Origin: Psoroptes ovis
Lineage: Eukaryota > Arthropoda > Arachnida > Sarcoptiformes > Psoroptidae
Reading direction: 5' to 3'
Assembly (NCBI GenBank): GCA_002943765.1
Contig: PQWQ01000011.1
Span: 124,001-188,000, forward strand
DNA length: 64,000 bases
Of this stretch, positions 62,101-64,000 are shown one piece after another. Positions within the stretch are counted from its first letter, which is position 1. The number at the start of each line of letters is the position of its first letter. The notes beneath the pieces were generated by a model. The model searched no databases. It was not told the origin of the DNA and saw only the letters and a list, made by a program, of their open reading frames with translations. The position numbers were made by a program, and so were the translations under genes.

Positions 62101-63948
62101 CCATGTATCTCATATTTAGATTCTCAATATTAAAATGATGTTATTTATCATCATCATTATTACACTATCAATATCAGTATTTCAAGTGATATTTAAATTT
62201 TTAAAGGAACAATAAAAACATTTTTTTTGCACTTAGCTTGAAGCATTTGAGAAGAAAGTGTACAAGTTTACGTAACTTTATCGAAATGCGAATAACATCA
62301 TCATTTATACTGATAAATTTAGCTTGAATTTAACATCAACAACAATGTTGAATTGATCGTTGAAATCATTAATCAAATACATCATAAACATGCCACCGCA
62401 TAAACCTGACATATATTTGTTACCACTTTCAATCGTTACTTTGTTATTGATTATGACAACAAACAACAAGTGACCCGAAGGGTTCTTTTGTCCTCATTTG
62501 AATAGCCAAAACTTTTTATGATCCTTTTACTTTACAACGCTCACCTTTCTTTGGTGGACTAGTTTGAAATTGTTCGGAGTATGCGCGACATACATCACAT
62601 ACACAAATTTGATAGGTCAAATTCAAGATTTTGAAATCATTTCTCGGAATATTTCCTCTATCAGTAAATTTACTTTAACATAAAATATTTATTATTTGTT
62701 TTTCCTACGAAATTAATAATGGCAATGATTAATTTGAAAGATTTGAAATTGAATATTCTCTGTTTTCGACCTTGTGTATGAATTCTTTCCTTCGAACTAC
62801 TAATAGATGAATCTTCATGAATCGGTGTTTGTTTTCATGGCTTGAAAATCATCAATCAATCATTATCGAGAAGATTCAAAACAAATCAACGGAGCATCGA
62901 TGCTCGAAACGAAACAATAAGTTATTCGAAAATTTTGAAAATTGAAATTTGAACTTTTTATTTCTAATTTTTTTTTGTTCTTTTGGTTCTTAAATGTCAA
63001 AGACATTTTGGAAAATGATTAATGAAAATAAATTGGTAAACGAATGAAATTCTATGGAAATCTTTGAACGTTAAATTTCAATTATTTTTGAATTTCGAGT
63101 CAAAATACATTTGTTTAATGTTGAAGTAAAATCAAACATATACAAAAAAAAACAATTGATGACAATTATTTCTAATTTTGTAATGATATTCAAAATGAAA
63201 TAGAAAAATTTCGATGAAAGCAAGAAATAATTTGAGTGAAAAATGTCCAATTAAATTGATTCTTTCATTTTTTTTAGAGTTCATTCGATACAAATTTTAT
63301 TTTTGTATTTTCATTTATTTGCATTTTTCCAATTTAACAATCATTATTCTCATTATTTTCATTCACAATTTTCTCTCGAAAATTCATTCATTTATTCATT
63401 CAATATTATGTCTCTAATGTTTCTTTTTTTTTCTTCTGCCTAAAAACATCAAATAATTGTACAATAAGAAATGTAAATTCATTCATTTAAAAATCTTTTA
63501 AACGATTGATTGATTGCTTGAATTTTTCTTTTCTTTTCTTTTGATGTTTATCTAACCATAACATAGATGAATACATTTGTAATATTTCCGGCAGACAAAC
63601 AAAAAATTCATATAAATTTGTCATTATTATTGTTTGAATTTCTTATTATCATCATTATTCATTCATTAATTTAAACATTATGAATCAAAATGAATAAATT
63701 TCAAATTTTCATCATTATTATTACTATTATCATCAATAAATTTGGTATTTTATCATAATTTCTAATGTTGAATGGTGAAATATATTAAATAAATCGTACC
63801 AAAGAATTAGTCAACCAGAAAAAAAAGAATTATTATCATTATTTGATTGATTTTTATATCATAAATATTATTCAAAAAAAAAGAGAATAAAAATTTTTCA
63901 AAGAAAAACCATTTATTGTTGTCGCTTATATTATCTTTTATCATAGAT
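59143..63948. other. region upstream of the TRH-type receptor exons, no gene seen
   Basis: It should contain or lead to the first exon(s) and promoter of the TRH-type gene on the - strand, unless these lie beyond the window. No exon could be proven. A - strand frame of 114 codons at 61391-61047, with two N-glycosylation sequons, is the only weak candidate. ATT/AAT triplet runs occur at about 60200-60229 and 60778-60802. Confidence 0.45.
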
Positions 63949-64000
63949 CAGTGGTTCTCAAAATTTATTTTTAAGGTTCCTTACCCCATTGTTTGTAAGT
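63949..64000 (+). mobile_element. left end of a hAT-type element, cut by the window edge
   Basis: CAGTGGTTCTCAAAATTTAT matches the widespread hAT terminus CAGxGGTTCTCAAAxxTTT, and TTCCTTACCCCATT follows, as in many hAT mini-elements. The eight bases before it, TCATAGAT, would be the target duplication. The rest lies outside. Confidence 0.6.

Noticed and set aside
1..64000. CRISPR arrays, operons, bacterial promoters, rRNA
   Set aside because: Nothing of the kind; the window is eukaryotic with spliced genes.

Overview
The window looks like nuclear DNA of an AT-rich arthropod, most plausibly an acariform (dust- or parasitic-type) mite. The evidence is very low GC, widespread AAT/ATT and ATG/CAT triplet tracts, host proteins packed with asparagine runs, GT-AG introns in A/T-rich DNA, and two neuronal GPCRs of ancient bilaterian families. 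The species is inference; nothing in the sequence names it.

Two host genes lie tail to tail. On the + strand, 16903-48852 is a six-exon aminergic GPCR that reads as a histamine H1-type receptor. Its TM3 Asp, the Lys/Thr/Asn set of TM5, and the CWMPY and IWLGY motifs all match that family. Exons 3, 4 and 5 encode a third intracellular loop of about 1,300 mostly low-complexity residues, giving a predicted protein of about 1,730 aa. On the - strand, 59142-52172 is a four-exon receptor (N-terminus not found) of the thyrotropin-releasing-hormone/EFLamide receptor family. The phases of its four exons join to one 623-codon frame. About 3.3 kb separates the two stop codons.

The rest is introns, intergenic DNA and mobile elements. 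A 5.3 kb Ty3/gypsy-type LTR retrotransposon (5230-10526) has two 232-bp LTRs that read as identical and a 5-bp target duplication. Its single gag-pol frame is broken in the integrase by a 14-A run. A 2.6 kb gag-only LTR element (54459-57082) has 347-bp LTRs that also read as identical and sits antisense inside the long intron of the TRH-type receptor. The two elements share a 13-nt sequence immediately after the LTR and a homologous three-knuckle Gag C-terminus, so they look like members of one clade, with the small one perhaps mobilised in trans. The large intron 2 of the H1-type gene collects a dead mariner with perfect ends, a fold-back element, a copia remnant with one LTR, an LTR-like block and a 72-bp inverted-repeat mini-element. 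Other mini-elements and hAT-like ends occur elsewhere, including one running off the right edge.

No rRNA, tRNA, CRISPR or bacterial-type feature was found. Splice boundaries were derived by hand from reading frame, phase and GT-AG signals; most are mutually consistent, and the exon 3/exon 4 junction of the H1-type gene is the one ambiguous case.
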